A stretch of 64,000 bases of DNA from Gordonia soli NBRC 108243 (GCF_000334455.1 NZ_BANX01000011.1:1-64000); one strand, 5' to 3'; counted from the stretch's first letter, positions 35,942 through 44,513 are shown. Notes: a model not told the origin generated them from the letters alone. Numbers and translations are program-made.

Positions 35942-36528
35942 GGGAGGTACTGCACCGCTGCGAGTTTCAACACGCCGCCCTCCGGGGTGACGACCACGCG
36001 TAACCGGAATCGGCGGTCGCCGCGCGCCGCGTCGCCGGCGGTCGGCCCGCCGCCGCTGAATCGCACGTCGGCGACGACGATGACCTCCGCCGACTCGCCT
36101 GCTCGCGCTGCGACACCGGTCCCGGTGACCGCGCCGGCGGCGACGGTGCCGTTCTGCCGGACGAATTCGGTGTAACCGTCGGCGGACTGGGCGAACTCGT
36201 CGGCGAAGCTGCCGGTCGCCCCGGCAAGCACCCGGCGAGCCCGATCAGGCCGTCCGACATCGGGACTCAACAGCAACGAGACCCGGTCCGCAGCGGCCCG
36301 TCGATAATCGGCATCGGAATAGGCGGACCGCGCGCCCAGCCATCCGGCGACCACCACCACCGCCAGCGCCAACGCCGCGCAGATCGCGACGGCCAGCAGG
36401 ATCGTGGGGGCACGCCCGGGAGCCGGCATCCGCCCCTCGGCGATCCGCGCGGATCGGAGCTCGTCGGTGGCGTCGCGCAGTTCCCTGCGCGACGCACGCA
36501 ACTGCGACCATCGCGGGTCCCGCGCCAT
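35938..36528 (-). CDS. Mce-associated membrane protein, first of four
   Basis: A 196-residue protein. After a charged helical N-terminus (LRASRRELRDATDELRSARIAEG), a membrane segment (TILLAVAICAALALAVVVVAGWLG) and an outer domain with FADEFAQSADGYTEFVRQN and AEVIVVADVRF follow, as in Mas proteins. The ATG at 36528 has GGGAGGT 5 bases upstream; the in-frame ATG at 36546 lacks this. It is the first gene of the group of four; the 30-bp repeat array lies just upstream. Confidence 0.78.
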   Translation of the reverse strand: MARDPRWSQLRASRRELRDATDELRSARIAEGRMPAPGRAPTILLAVAICAALALAVVVVAGWLGARSAYSDADYRRAAADRVSLLLSPDVGRPDRARRVLAGATGSFADEFAQSADGYTEFVRQNGTVAAGAVTGTGVAARAGESAEVIVVADVRFSGGGPTAGDAARGDRRFRLRVVVTPEGGVLKLAAVQYLP

Positions 36529-36585
36529 CACCGACCTCCCGTACATCCGCAGTCGACGATACGTCGATCCGATGGGCCCACCCTA

Positions 36586-36735
36586 GCGACGCGGCGCCAC
36601 CGGTCGGTGCATCATGCGACGCGGCGCCACCGGTCGGTGCATCATGCGACGCGGCGCCACCGGTCGGTGCATCATGCGACGCGGCGCCACCGGTCGGTGC
36701 ATCATGCGACGCGGCGCCGCCGGTCGGTGCATCAT
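36586..36735. repeat. Five tandem 30-bp repeats
   Basis: The unit begins GCGACGCGGCGCCACCGGTC and ends GGTGCATCAT; five copies run from 36586 to 36735, with one base change in the last copy. The array fills the space between the first Mce-associated gene and the stop codon of the SDR (36732-36734 lies in the last copy). Each unit has ACCGGT and GGCGCC palindromes and an open frame on both strands (10-residue units such as MRRGATGRCI), which I do not regard as genes. Confidence 0.95.
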
Positions 36736-37598
36736 GCGTCCCCGCGAATCCGATCGGCGTACTCCGATCGCTGCGCGATGTCGTAGTCGAGGAACATCGT
36801 GTCCAGCTTGGTGATCCTCCGCGTGGATCGCTTCATCGCCTGCGGCAACATCGGATTCGCATGCACCCAGGCCATCGAGCGAGGCGCCGTCACCCTCGTA
36901 CGCGGCCGGGCGATGACCGCCAGGACCTGGCCGGACACCTCCTCGGGACCGACCGTCTGGATGAAGACATTGGTCCGGATCCCGGAGATCAGACCGGTCC
37001 GGGTGAAGGTCGGGAGGACCGTCGACACGCGGACGCCGGTGCCCGCGAGTTCGGCGTCCACCGCCTCGGAGAACTCGATCGCACCGGCCTTGGCCGCGTT
37101 GTAGATCGTGAGTCCGGGCATGGGCAGTCGGCCGGCGACCGAAGCGATGTTCACCACCTGACCGTGTCCGCGTGCGACCATGCGTCGCGCGGCGAGTTGG
37201 GTGCCGAGGACGACACTCACCAGATCGATGTCGACCGTGCGCCGGATGATCGTGTCGTCGTAGTCCAGGAATGCCCCGACCGGCATGATCCCGGCGTTGT
37301 TGATCAGCACGTCGATCGGACCGAGCCGCTCCTCGACGTCGTCGAGGAAGGTGCTGAAGGACCTTCGGTCGGTGACGTCCAGGCCGAATCCGTCGACACC
37401 GAGATCGGCGGCCGCCTTGCCGACCGCATCCTGGTCGACATCGCCGATGGCGACGCGCGCACCGGCCGCCAAGAGGTCGGTCGCGGTGTGCAGACCGATC
37501 CCCCGCGCTCCGCCGGTCACGGCGACGACTTTGTCGCGCAACGCATCTCTCACTGCAGCGCGATCCGGTGTACGGCTCAACCTGGTGCGCAGACCCAT
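36732..37598 (-). CDS. Short-chain dehydrogenase/reductase (Rv3057c-like)
   Basis: A 288-residue classical SDR. The cofactor site is TGGARGIG (28-35), the active site Ser153, Tyr166 and Lys170 (IASVAG, YNAAK), with NNAGIMPVG between. An Asp after the second strand (GDVDQ) suggests NAD preference. The order P450-TetR-SDR recalls Rv3059-Rv3058c-Rv3057c of M. tuberculosis, where a CYP136 gene lies next to a TetR and an SDR. It is the third gene of this unit, 68 bases after the TetR stop. The substrate is unknown, probably a lipid or terpenoid alcohol or ketone. Confidence 0.88.
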   Translation of the reverse strand: MGLRTRLSRTPDRAAVRDALRDKVVAVTGGARGIGLHTATDLLAAGARVAIGDVDQDAVGKAAADLGVDGFGLDVTDRRSFSTFLDDVEERLGPIDVLINNAGIMPVGAFLDYDDTIIRRTVDIDLVSVVLGTQLAARRMVARGHGQVVNIASVAGRLPMPGLTIYNAAKAGAIEFSEAVDAELAGTGVRVSTVLPTFTRTGLISGIRTNVFIQTVGPEEVSGQVLAVIARPRTRVTAPRSMAWVHANPMLPQAMKRSTRRITKLDTMFLDYDIAQRSEYADRIRGDA

Positions 37599-37666
37599 CT
37601 CGACTCCTTCGACATATGACCGGCGACCGCGACCCCTCGATCACGCGCTCGCCGGCGGTGGTACGG

Positions 37667-38275
37667 CTACCAGATCATCGGAGCCAGGAACTTGGTGGCG
37701 AAGGCCCGCACCACCTCGGGACGTTGTCGCTCGGGGTCCGACGCCGGCACCTCGAGGAACGAGATGACCAGCCGCACATGGACCTCCACAGCCTCGAGCA
37801 GGTCCTCCGCCGGCATCTCGGCACCTGCCGCACGCAGTGTCGCGGCCACGCGATCGGTGACCATGTCGATGAACAGTGCGGTCACCGAGGACGTGATGCC
37901 CTTCATCTCTGCATCGGTCAGCACCAGGCGACGCATCAGGGGGTCCTCGGAGACCATCTCGGCACCCGTCGCGAACGCCTCGACCAGCGCCTCCCGCGGG
38001 CCCAGCCCCTGCGCAGCCTGCTCGAGCCGCTTCATCCCGCGCTCGTAGAGCTGGTTGGCGACGGCGAGCAGCAGCGCCTCCTTGTTCGGGAAGCGTCGGT
38101 ACAGGGTGCTGCGGCTCACCCCGGCCCGGGCCGCCACCTCGTCGACATTGGCGCGCCGTACGCCGGCCGCGGTGAACTCGACCGCGGCCGCGGCGAGGAT
38201 CGCCGCTTCCTGATCCTCCGGACTGGCGGTGTTGCGAGCCTTGCGCGGTGCGCGCGCGAGCCTGTTGGTGCTCAC
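37667..38275 (-). CDS. TetR-family transcriptional regulator
   Basis: A 202-residue protein. The DNA-binding domain is at residues about 19-66 (EDQEAAILAAAAVEFTAAGVRRANVDEVAARAGVSRSTLYRRFPNKEALLLAVANQLYERG). The GTG at 38275 overlaps the stop of the P450 gene (GTGA), giving coupled translation of P450 and regulator. It probably controls its own operon through the GGAACA/TGTTTC elements at 39679-39702 and perhaps 40759-40796. Confidence 0.87.
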   Translation of the reverse strand: MSTNRLARAPRKARNTASPEDQEAAILAAAAVEFTAAGVRRANVDEVAARAGVSRSTLYRRFPNKEALLLAVANQLYERGMKRLEQAAQGLGPREALVEAFATGAEMVSEDPLMRRLVLTDAEMKGITSSVTALFIDMVTDRVAATLRAAGAEMPAEDLLEAVEVHVRLVISFLEVPASDPERQRPEVVRAFATKFLAPMIW

Positions 38276-39612
38276 AATCGCCGAACCGTCACGGGCAGTT
38301 TGTCCTTCGGGACCGGCAGCGAGCTGTAGTCCATCGGGACCTCGTAGTCGTCGGGAACCGACCACTCGTATGAGCGCACCAGGTGGTGCATGATCGTCTT
38401 GATCTCCATCTGGCCAAAATACAACCCGATGCACTTGTGGACCCCGCCGCCGAAGGGCATCCACGCCATCCGGTGGCCCTTGTCCTCGGCACGCTCTTTC
38501 GTGAAGCGCTCCGGATCGAAGACATCGGGATGGGTGTAGAACTCCGGATCGCGATGGTTCGCGAGCTGCGGCACCGCCACCATGCTGCCCTTGGGGACGT
38601 AAAAACCCTGCACCTGAGTGTCCTTGATCGCCATCCTCGGTTGGGCTGGGACCGGCGGACACATCCGCAGCGATTCCTTCATGATGAGGTCGACGGCCTC
38701 GAGTCTGCCCAGATCGTCGTACCCCAGTTCGGGATTCAGCGTCGACGACTCGTCGCGAGCGCGCTGCTGCCACTCAGGGGCCTTGGCCATGCGATAGGCC
38801 ATCTGGGTCATCGTGATCGTCGAGGTGTCGTGCGCGGCCATCAGGACGAAGATCATGTGGTTCACCACGTCCTCGTCGGTGAACCGATGCCCCTCCTCGC
38901 TCGCGGCATGGCACAGCACCGAGAACAGGTCCGGTGTCTCGCGCGCCCGCTTCGCGGGGATGTTCGCGTAGAAGAACTCCTCGAGGACTGCGCGCGCACG
39001 GAGCCCCTTGCGCCACCGGCCGCCGGGAACCGGCTTGCGGACATAGGCGGTCCCGGCACGCACGGTGTCCATGAAGGCCCGGTTCAGCTTGTCCGCCTCC
39101 GCTTTCGGCAGCTCGACACCGAGGAACACCTCGAGGGCGACGTCCAGGGTGAGGGCCTTGAACTCGTCGAACATCGTCACGCGGCCGGTCGGGAAGCGCG
39201 TTCGGACCTGCTCGGCGATCATCGGCTGCATCGCTTGCATGTAGCCCTTGAGGACCGTCGGCGTGAAGGCCTGTTGCAGGATGTGCCGGTGGTGCCGGTG
39301 CTCCTCGAAGTCGAGGAGCATCACACCGCGATTGAAGAACGGCCCGATGAGATATGTCCACGCGGGACCGTTGGCGAAGGCCCGGTCCTTGTTCATCAGG
39401 ATCTCGTTCGCCGCGCGGGGACCTTGCGCGATGACCATCTGGACACCGAGTGCGTTGAGTCCGGACACCTTGCCGAAACGTGCCAGCCGCTCGTCGGCGA
39501 AGGCGAACGGATCACGGCGCATCGACATCATCTCGAGGATGCCGTTGCGGTCGGCGCACGGTACGTCGCGCAGTCCACTGTCCGCCGGTGCATGAGCAAC
39601 CACTGAGGTCAT
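38272..39612 (-). CDS. Cytochrome P450, CYP136-like
   Basis: A 446-residue P450. The I-helix oxygen-binding motif is AAHDTST (259-265), ExxR is ESLR (313-316) and the heme loop FGGGVHKCIG has the thiolate ligand Cys394. The start at 39612 is a normal bacterial P450 N-terminus. The TetR and SDR downstream match the genomic setting of CYP136 in M. tuberculosis; CYP51-like demethylases are the nearest alternative. Electrons would come from a ferredoxin; none is encoded nearby, but a ferredoxin-reductase-like gene lies at 32788. Confidence 0.88.
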   Translation of the reverse strand: MTSVVAHAPADSGLRDVPCADRNGILEMMSMRRDPFAFADERLARFGKVSGLNALGVQMVIAQGPRAANEILMNKDRAFANGPAWTYLIGPFFNRGVMLLDFEEHRHHRHILQQAFTPTVLKGYMQAMQPMIAEQVRTRFPTGRVTMFDEFKALTLDVALEVFLGVELPKAEADKLNRAFMDTVRAGTAYVRKPVPGGRWRKGLRARAVLEEFFYANIPAKRARETPDLFSVLCHAASEEGHRFTDEDVVNHMIFVLMAAHDTSTITMTQMAYRMAKAPEWQQRARDESSTLNPELGYDDLGRLEAVDLIMKESLRMCPPVPAQPRMAIKDTQVQGFYVPKGSMVAVPQLANHRDPEFYTHPDVFDPERFTKERAEDKGHRMAWMPFGGGVHKCIGLYFGQMEIKTIMHHLVRSYEWSVPDDYEVPMDYSSLPVPKDKLPVTVRRL

Positions 39613-39673
39613 CGGGGTCTCCTTCGCGTGCTCCGGCAGCGCGCCGGAGGTGTGATCCCGGTCGCAGCCGACT

Positions 39674-40702
39674 CTATTGGAACAGATTCTGCAAAATGTT
39701 TCTAGATGCGGGCTCGGACAGTACCGCATGCACGCGGGTGAGGCGATCGCGCCACCACCGGTCACGATCCGGATCGACCGTCGGCAGATCGTCGTGGACG
39801 GCGTCGCCGCCGTCGGCGAACCAGCGGGGCGCAAGAGAGCCGTCGACGGGTGACACCGGATCGGCGACATCGCGTACGAACAGCGAGCCGGTCCCCAGAC
39901 CACAGGCGTGGTCGAGTGTCGGGAGTGCCGCCGCGGCAGCGAGTCCGGCCGCGATCCCCACTGCGGAGTCGAGCGCGCTCGACACCACCACCGGCAGGCC
40001 GATCTGGTCGGCGAGGCGCAGCGTCGCCCGCATCCCTCCGAGCGGAGCAACCTTCAGCACCGCGACGTCGGCGGCGTCCGCGGCCACCACGCGGAGCGGA
40101 TCCTCGGCCTTTCGAATCGACTCGTCCGCCGCGATCGGGACGTCGACGGCCCGGCGGACGGCGGCCAGCTCCGCCACGGTCGCGCACGGCTGTTCGACGT
40201 ACTCCACCTCGCCGATCGCCCGAATCGCGGCGATCGCGTCGTCGACCGACCACCCACCGTTCGCGTCCACCCGCACCCGCGGGATCAACTCTCGCGCCGC
40301 GGCGACCCGCGCCACGTCGTCGTCGAGCGACTGACCGCGTTCGGCGACCTTGACCTTGGCGGTGTCGGCACCCGGGTAACGAGCCAGCACCGCGGCGACC
40401 TCGGACGCCGGGACAGCGGGAACAGTCGCGTTGATGCGGACCGAATCCCGTCGCGCGGGTGGCGGTCCGAGGTGTGCTGCCTCGATGCCGGCCGCGAGCC
40501 AGGCCGCGGCCTCGAAATCGCCGTACTCGACGAACGGCCCGAACTCCCCCCACCCGGCCGGTCCGCGGATGATCATCGTCTCGCGCTCGGTGAGCCCACG
40601 GAACCTGGTGCGCATCGGCAATCGCACCACCACGGCCGCGTCCAGCAACTCGGCGACGGTGGGCAGTTCGGGTCGGGACGGTTCAGGTCGGGACATGGGC
40701 AT
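39674..40702 (-). CDS. menC: o-Succinylbenzoate synthase
   Basis: A 342-residue enolase-superfamily enzyme of menaquinone synthesis, dehydrating SHCHC to o-succinylbenzoate. TAKVKVAERGQSLDDDVARVAAARELIPRVRVDANGGWSVDDAIAAI carries the KxK-type lysine and metal-binding DAN, followed by EQPCATVAELA and ADESIRK, with a second lysine in LKVAPLGGMR. The ATG at 40702 follows GAGGAG by 5 bases. The last 14 residues (after VHAVL) look like an added tail whose DNA overlaps the putative P450 operator at 39679-39702. Other men genes are not in the window. Confidence 0.9.
   Translation of the reverse strand: MPMSRPEPSRPELPTVAELLDAAVVVRLPMRTRFRGLTERETMIIRGPAGWGEFGPFVEYGDFEAAAWLAAGIEAAHLGPPPARRDSVRINATVPAVPASEVAAVLARYPGADTAKVKVAERGQSLDDDVARVAAARELIPRVRVDANGGWSVDDAIAAIRAIGEVEYVEQPCATVAELAAVRRAVDVPIAADESIRKAEDPLRVVAADAADVAVLKVAPLGGMRATLRLADQIGLPVVVSSALDSAVGIAAGLAAAAALPTLDHACGLGTGSLFVRDVADPVSPVDGSLAPRWFADGGDAVHDDLPTVDPDRDRWWRDRLTRVHAVLSEPASRNILQNLFQ
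39679..39702. promoter_or_regulatory. Candidate TetR operator for the P450 operon
   Basis: GGAACA (39679-39684) and TGTTTC (39697-39702) form an imperfect inverted repeat about 70 bases upstream of the P450 start codon, within the 3' end of menC. The same half-sites occur in the palindrome at 40759-40796. Confidence 0.5.
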
Positions 40703-40758
40703 CCGGGCTCCTCGGTCTCGTCGTGGGTGCGGCCTGCGGGTGTCGGACCAGCGGTCAT

Positions 40759-40796
40759 CGAGTTTGGAACAAATGTTTCGTTTCGTTCCAAACTCG
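40759..40796. promoter_or_regulatory. Large perfect palindrome between menC and the MpaB-family gene
   Basis: CGAGTTTGGAAC (40759-40770) and GTTCCAAACTCG (40785-40796) are perfect inverse copies around AAATGTTTCGTTTC. It ends 14 bases before the ATG at 40811, so a bound protein would block that gene and perhaps menC. The GGAACA and TGTTTC elements are shared with 39679-39702. Confidence 0.75.
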
Positions 40797-40810
40797 GTTA
40801 CGCTGCCCAC

Positions 40811-41749
40811 ATGTCAGTGAACCAGGGTTACGACCAGGGCATTCGCGAGGCGCAGCCGATAGTCGTCGACGACGATCCGGACACCGCGGCAGATTTACCC
40901 TCGCCGCGACTCGGCGCCGACTCGCTGGTGTGGAAGTTCTACGGCGACAGCCGCGGACTGCTGGGGTTCCAGCGTCTGGCCGGCACCGAGAACTGCATCG
41001 AGCAGCTCGGCCAGGGCGTGCTCGACCACTCGATCATCTTCGACGACTTCATCGGCCGGGCCAGGCGCACCGGCCCGCCGGTGATGCGCACGGTCTACAG
41101 CGCCGAACCGCAGAAGTGGGGTCGGACCGTCCGAGACTTCCATCGGGACATCAAGGGCACGATCAGTGACGGCTCGCGCTACCACGCCCTCAACCCGGAG
41201 TTGTTCTACTGGGCGCACGCGACCTTCGTCGACCAGGTCCTCTACGTGACCGACACCTTCATCCGACGGCTGAGCCACTCCGAGAAGGAACAGATCTTCG
41301 AGGAGAGCAAGGTCTGGTACGAGCTCTACGGTGTGTCGGCGCGCAGTCAGCCACAGACCTACGACGAGTTCGTCGCCTATTGGGACGACATGCTCGACCG
41401 CTTCGTCCCACACAAGACGATCGTCTACGCCACCGGTTACATCCGGAAGGGCGTGCCCCGCCCGAAGAAGGTCCCCGCTCCGGTGTGGAAGGTACTCTCG
41501 GTACCGCTCGACGCCTTCATCCGCACCGTGGTCGTCGGCACCCTGCCACAGCAGATGCGCGACGTGTGCGACCTCGAGTGGGATGACCGCAAGGAGAAGA
41601 ACTTCCAGCGGTTCGCGGCGTTTATGCGCACGCTCAATCCGGTGATCAACCGGCTCCCGCTGAAGTGGTTGTATGTCCCGTGGGCGTATCAGGCCTGGCG
41701 GGAGGTCGGCGTCGATCCGCGGCCGCTGCACAACAAGGCCGCGAGCTGA
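40811..41749 (+). CDS. Oxygenase MpaB family protein (DUF2236)
   Basis: A 312-residue protein of the DUF2236/MpaB family, heme-dependent oxygenases that include fungal MpaB and the rubber oxygenase Lcp. SLVWKFYGDSRGLLGFQRL is the N-terminal family motif; WGRTVRDFHRDIKG and ALNPELFYWAHATFVDQVL contain conserved histidines that are candidate heme or metal ligands. It is transcribed divergently from menC with a large palindrome in between. A substrate such as an isoprenoid or fatty chain is plausible but not shown. Confidence 0.87.
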   Translation: MSVNQGYDQGIREAQPIVVDDDPDTAADLPSPRLGADSLVWKFYGDSRGLLGFQRLAGTENCIEQLGQGVLDHSIIFDDFIGRARRTGPPVMRTVYSAEPQKWGRTVRDFHRDIKGTISDGSRYHALNPELFYWAHATFVDQVLYVTDTFIRRLSHSEKEQIFEESKVWYELYGVSARSQPQTYDEFVAYWDDMLDRFVPHKTIVYATGYIRKGVPRPKKVPAPVWKVLSVPLDAFIRTVVVGTLPQQMRDVCDLEWDDRKEKNFQRFAAFMRTLNPVINRLPLKWLYVPWAYQAWREVGVDPRPLHNKAAS

Positions 41750-41779
41750 CGACTGCGCCTTTCCACCGAACCGCTGCCG

Positions 41780-42547
41780 CTAACGCGTGGCCTGCCCGAG
41801 GAACCCACTCACCAGCTCGGCGAACCGCGTCGACCGGTCACGGTGCACGCTGTGCCCGGCGTCGACGACCTCGAGACGACCGTCGGGCAACTCCTCGGCG
41901 AGGATCTGTAGTACCTCGACCGGCAGGAAGCTCCGACGCCCGCCGGAGATGATCAACGTCGGCGCCGCCACGCCGGACAGCGACATCCACCACGCCGGGT
42001 CGGCGACGTCGAACTGTCGGGTCACCAGCTCTGCCATCGCGCGATCGAACCGGAGGAACGGGGCCGGATCGCCGATGAGCGCGGCGACACCCCTCAGGCG
42101 CTCGAGCACCCCGGCGCCGATGGTCACCGGGTCGGCGAGGTCCGCGGCGTCCCGCGGCATCGGCGGTATCTCTTCGAGCACCATGCGCCGCACTCGGGTC
42201 GGCCGAGCGGCCGCCATCCGTAACGCCGCGTGCGCGCCGAGCGAGTGCGCGACGACGTCGACCGGTCCGTCGGCGATCTCGTCGACGACGTGGCCGAGGT
42301 CGGCGGCGAACTCGTCGAGAAAGTATGTGGGGGTCCGAGCGCTGCGTCCGTGGCCGCGGAGATCCACCGCGATCAGCGCGCGGTCCTGGGCGCGCAGTCG
42401 TGCGGCGGTCCGACGCCAGGTGGTGTGATCACCACCCATGCCGTGGACCAGCAGGATCGAGGGCAGGCCGTCCGGAGTCGGCGTACCCGACGTCCGGACG
42501 GCGATGTCGATGTCGCCGCCGTCGGTGGGGCGACGGTGGATCTGCAC
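41780..42547 (-). CDS. Alpha/beta hydrolase
   Basis: A 255-residue alpha/beta hydrolase. ILLVHGMGGDHTTWRRTA gives the oxyanion-hole HG motif, AVDLRGHGRSA the strand-4 turn, VVAHSLGAHAAL the nucleophile elbow with Ser102, and VDAGHSVHRD the catalytic histidine. The substrate is unknown. It converges with the MpaB-family gene. A MenH-like role near menC was considered, but the sequence is generic and menC is not co-transcribed with it. Confidence 0.85.
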   Translation of the reverse strand: MQIHRRPTDGGDIDIAVRTSGTPTPDGLPSILLVHGMGGDHTTWRRTAARLRAQDRALIAVDLRGHGRSARTPTYFLDEFAADLGHVVDEIADGPVDVVAHSLGAHAALRMAAARPTRVRRMVLEEIPPMPRDAADLADPVTIGAGVLERLRGVAALIGDPAPFLRFDRAMAELVTRQFDVADPAWWMSLSGVAAPTLIISGGRRSFLPVEVLQILAEELPDGRLEVVDAGHSVHRDRSTRFAELVSGFLGQATR

Positions 42548-42614
42548 CCTCTGACGGTAGGCCGCAGTCCTGGGCCGGTGCCGCTCGACCCCGAGTCCGG
42601 CTTCGCGGGGCCCG

Positions 42615-43517
42615 TCAGATCGAATCGAGGATGCGCTGTCGGGCGGCCGCGTACTCCACGTCGGAGATCGACCCTGCGATCCGCAGGTCCTCGAGTTCGG
42701 CCAGGCGCACCCCGAGAGACCGGTTGTCGGCGGTCGAGGTGGGCGGACCGGTAGGTGTGGACGTGACGGAGTTCGAAGGCGGTGGCGTCTGGGCCGGGCC
42801 GGCCGCGGCGCCTCGTGCCGACGCGTACGACCGCACCACGTTCATCACCGCGGCGCGCGCTTCCGGGTTGGAGCGCAGGTCGACCGTCCCGAGGTTCTCC
42901 GACACCCCGTGCGCACGCAGGATCTCCAGGATCTTGGACAGCGGCTCGGCCTGGCCCGTCAGGTCGTAGGTACGACCGTCCTCGCTCGAGGTGAACTGCG
43001 CCGGGACCGATCCGGAGAGCAGAGCCGTTCCCTGCCAGTCGATCTCGAAGTCGTTCGAGTCGGGGTCGACGAGGACCGACAGACGTCGCGAGTGCAGCAG
43101 GGGCTGCTGGAAGATCGGGACGACCATCCGCTTCTCGGTCTCGAACGCGACGATCTCGTCACCGTGGATGCGCAGACGCAATTTCATCAGCGGCTGGTCG
43201 TTGATCTGGATGTTCGTCTGCTCGATTCCGAGGACGTCGGCGACGCCGACCCTCCCGACAGCCCTCAGGCGAGACGTCTTCACCTGTCCCGAGTATCCGG
43301 CGAACGCGATGCCGAACGCGATGACCACATCGAGGAGAGTGATACCGAGACCGGTCCAGAGCATCCACTCGATGCCCGGCTGGTCGACCACGAAGTACGC
43401 GACCAGGAAGATCGGTCCGACGATCCCGCACAGCATCACGAACGCGAACGTCTTGAGGAACGACCACAGGAACCCGGGCGTCCGCGGTCCCGTACCCGCC
43501 TCGCCGAACATCGTCAT
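42615..43517 (-). CDS. Membrane protein with C-terminal SHOCT domain
   Basis: A 300-residue protein. Two membrane segments lie near the N-terminus (FLWSFLKTFAFVMLCGIVGPIFLVAYFVV and MLWTGLGITLLDVVIAFGIAFAGY), followed by a soluble beta-rich region and, after a Pro/Thr/Ser-rich linker, a SHOCT motif at the very end (RLAELEDLRIAGSISDVEYAAARQRILDSI). SHOCT domains are short helical oligomerisation or targeting units. The role is unknown. ATGs at 43517 and 43511 are both possible. Confidence 0.75.
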   Translation of the reverse strand: MTMFGEAGTGPRTPGFLWSFLKTFAFVMLCGIVGPIFLVAYFVVDQPGIEWMLWTGLGITLLDVVIAFGIAFAGYSGQVKTSRLRAVGRVGVADVLGIEQTNIQINDQPLMKLRLRIHGDEIVAFETEKRMVVPIFQQPLLHSRRLSVLVDPDSNDFEIDWQGTALLSGSVPAQFTSSEDGRTYDLTGQAEPLSKILEILRAHGVSENLGTVDLRSNPEARAAVMNVVRSYASARGAAAGPAQTPPPSNSVTSTPTGPPTSTADNRSLGVRLAELEDLRIAGSISDVEYAAARQRILDSI

Positions 43518-43649
43518 GAGCAGTGATGATAGATCGCCGCCGGTGAACGGCACAGGTCGAATCGGTGGTTCGGATGCCGACCCCGGTGCACAGTGGCACA
43601 CTCTCGCTTCATACGAGCACGTCGAGGCTCACCTGCGAGAGGCACGGCC

Positions 43650-44507
43650 ATGGACGAGATCGCCCACCGGCAGCCAAGGATGGCGCGCACGTTGCTGGCG
43701 CTCGCGACCGTCGGCGTCGTGGCGCTGACGGGTGGTGGCGTGGTCGCGGGCGTTGCGGCCGCGGCGCCCGGGACCGGTTCACTGGACTTGGGCGCACCCC
43801 TCGGGACACCACAGGTCACCGAACCCTGTGGGCTCGACACCGACTCGGACGGCCTGTGGCTCAAGGTGAAGGATGCGACTGTCAAGACCCCCAAGGCAGG
43901 CAATCGGGTGGAGCCGGTCCCCACCCAACCCACGAGGCTGTACGCGGTCCGCAACGGCAACGACCCCGGCGGTCCGGAGGACAAACTGCTGCTGCCCGTC
44001 GATCGTGTGGCCGGAATCGAATGCCACCTTGCGTGGAGCACGTCGTTTCCGAATCTGTGGTCGGTCGCATGGACCGAGGCGAAGAAGGAACTACCGGCCA
44101 ATGCCGACGTCGTGCTGGGCATCAATTCTCAGACCACCCGGCGACTGCATCAGATGCACATCCACATGACGCGCGTCTACGCACCGGCACGACAGGCGAT
44201 CATCGCCGCCGACAAGGCGGGCAAGGTCGGTTCGGGCATCTCGGCGTGGAAGACGCACGATCCGATCGCGATCCCGGTCAAGAAGGACCCGACTCTGAAG
44301 GAACGACTGTTCCGGGTCGCGCGGGTGTCGAGTCTGCCGAACCTCTTCGAGTCACTCGAGAAGACGGTCGGCGCAGCAGCGATGCCGAACCAGATGATCG
44401 CGGTCATCGGAGCACCGGGCGGCGGCTACTACGTGCTGAGCAGCGACTCCGGGATTCCCCACGGGGGAACGTCGACGACGGATCACCTGTTCGCATTCGC
44501 CAGGTGA
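43650..44507 (+). CDS. cdh: Secreted CDP-diacylglycerol pyrophosphatase-like protein
   Basis: A 285-residue protein with a signal peptide or anchor (MARTLLALATVGVVALTGGGVVAGVAAAAP, about residues 11-40). CHLAWSTSFPNLWSVAW and GINSQTTRRLHQMHIHMT are the Cdh signature, with the HxxHxH histidines 167, 170 and 172 of the HIT-like fold. Cdh hydrolyses CDP-diacylglycerol to phosphatidate and CMP. The start at 43650 was chosen because it places the hydrophobic segment near the N-terminus. A hairpin follows the stop codon. Confidence 0.85.
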   Translation: MDEIAHRQPRMARTLLALATVGVVALTGGGVVAGVAAAAPGTGSLDLGAPLGTPQVTEPCGLDTDSDGLWLKVKDATVKTPKAGNRVEPVPTQPTRLYAVRNGNDPGGPEDKLLLPVDRVAGIECHLAWSTSFPNLWSVAWTEAKKELPANADVVLGINSQTTRRLHQMHIHMTRVYAPARQAIIAADKAGKVGSGISAWKTHDPIAIPVKKDPTLKERLFRVARVSSLPNLFESLEKTVGAAAMPNQMIAVIGAPGGGYYVLSSDSGIPHGGTSTTDHLFAFAR

Positions 44508-44513
44508 CCCTGC

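Noticed and set aside
36586-36735. CRISPR array
   Set aside because: The 30-bp units are directly adjacent with no spacers, and no cas genes are present.
36583-37644. A 353-residue minus-strand frame containing MMHRPVAPRR repeats
   Set aside because: It overlaps the SDR in another frame; the repeats are a 30-bp minisatellite and the rest is shadow composition of a GC-rich gene.
41780-42547. MenH or BpoC assignment for the alpha/beta hydrolase near menC
   Set aside because: The catalytic motifs are generic and it does not resemble BpoC as I recall it; menC is transcribed from a separate promoter.
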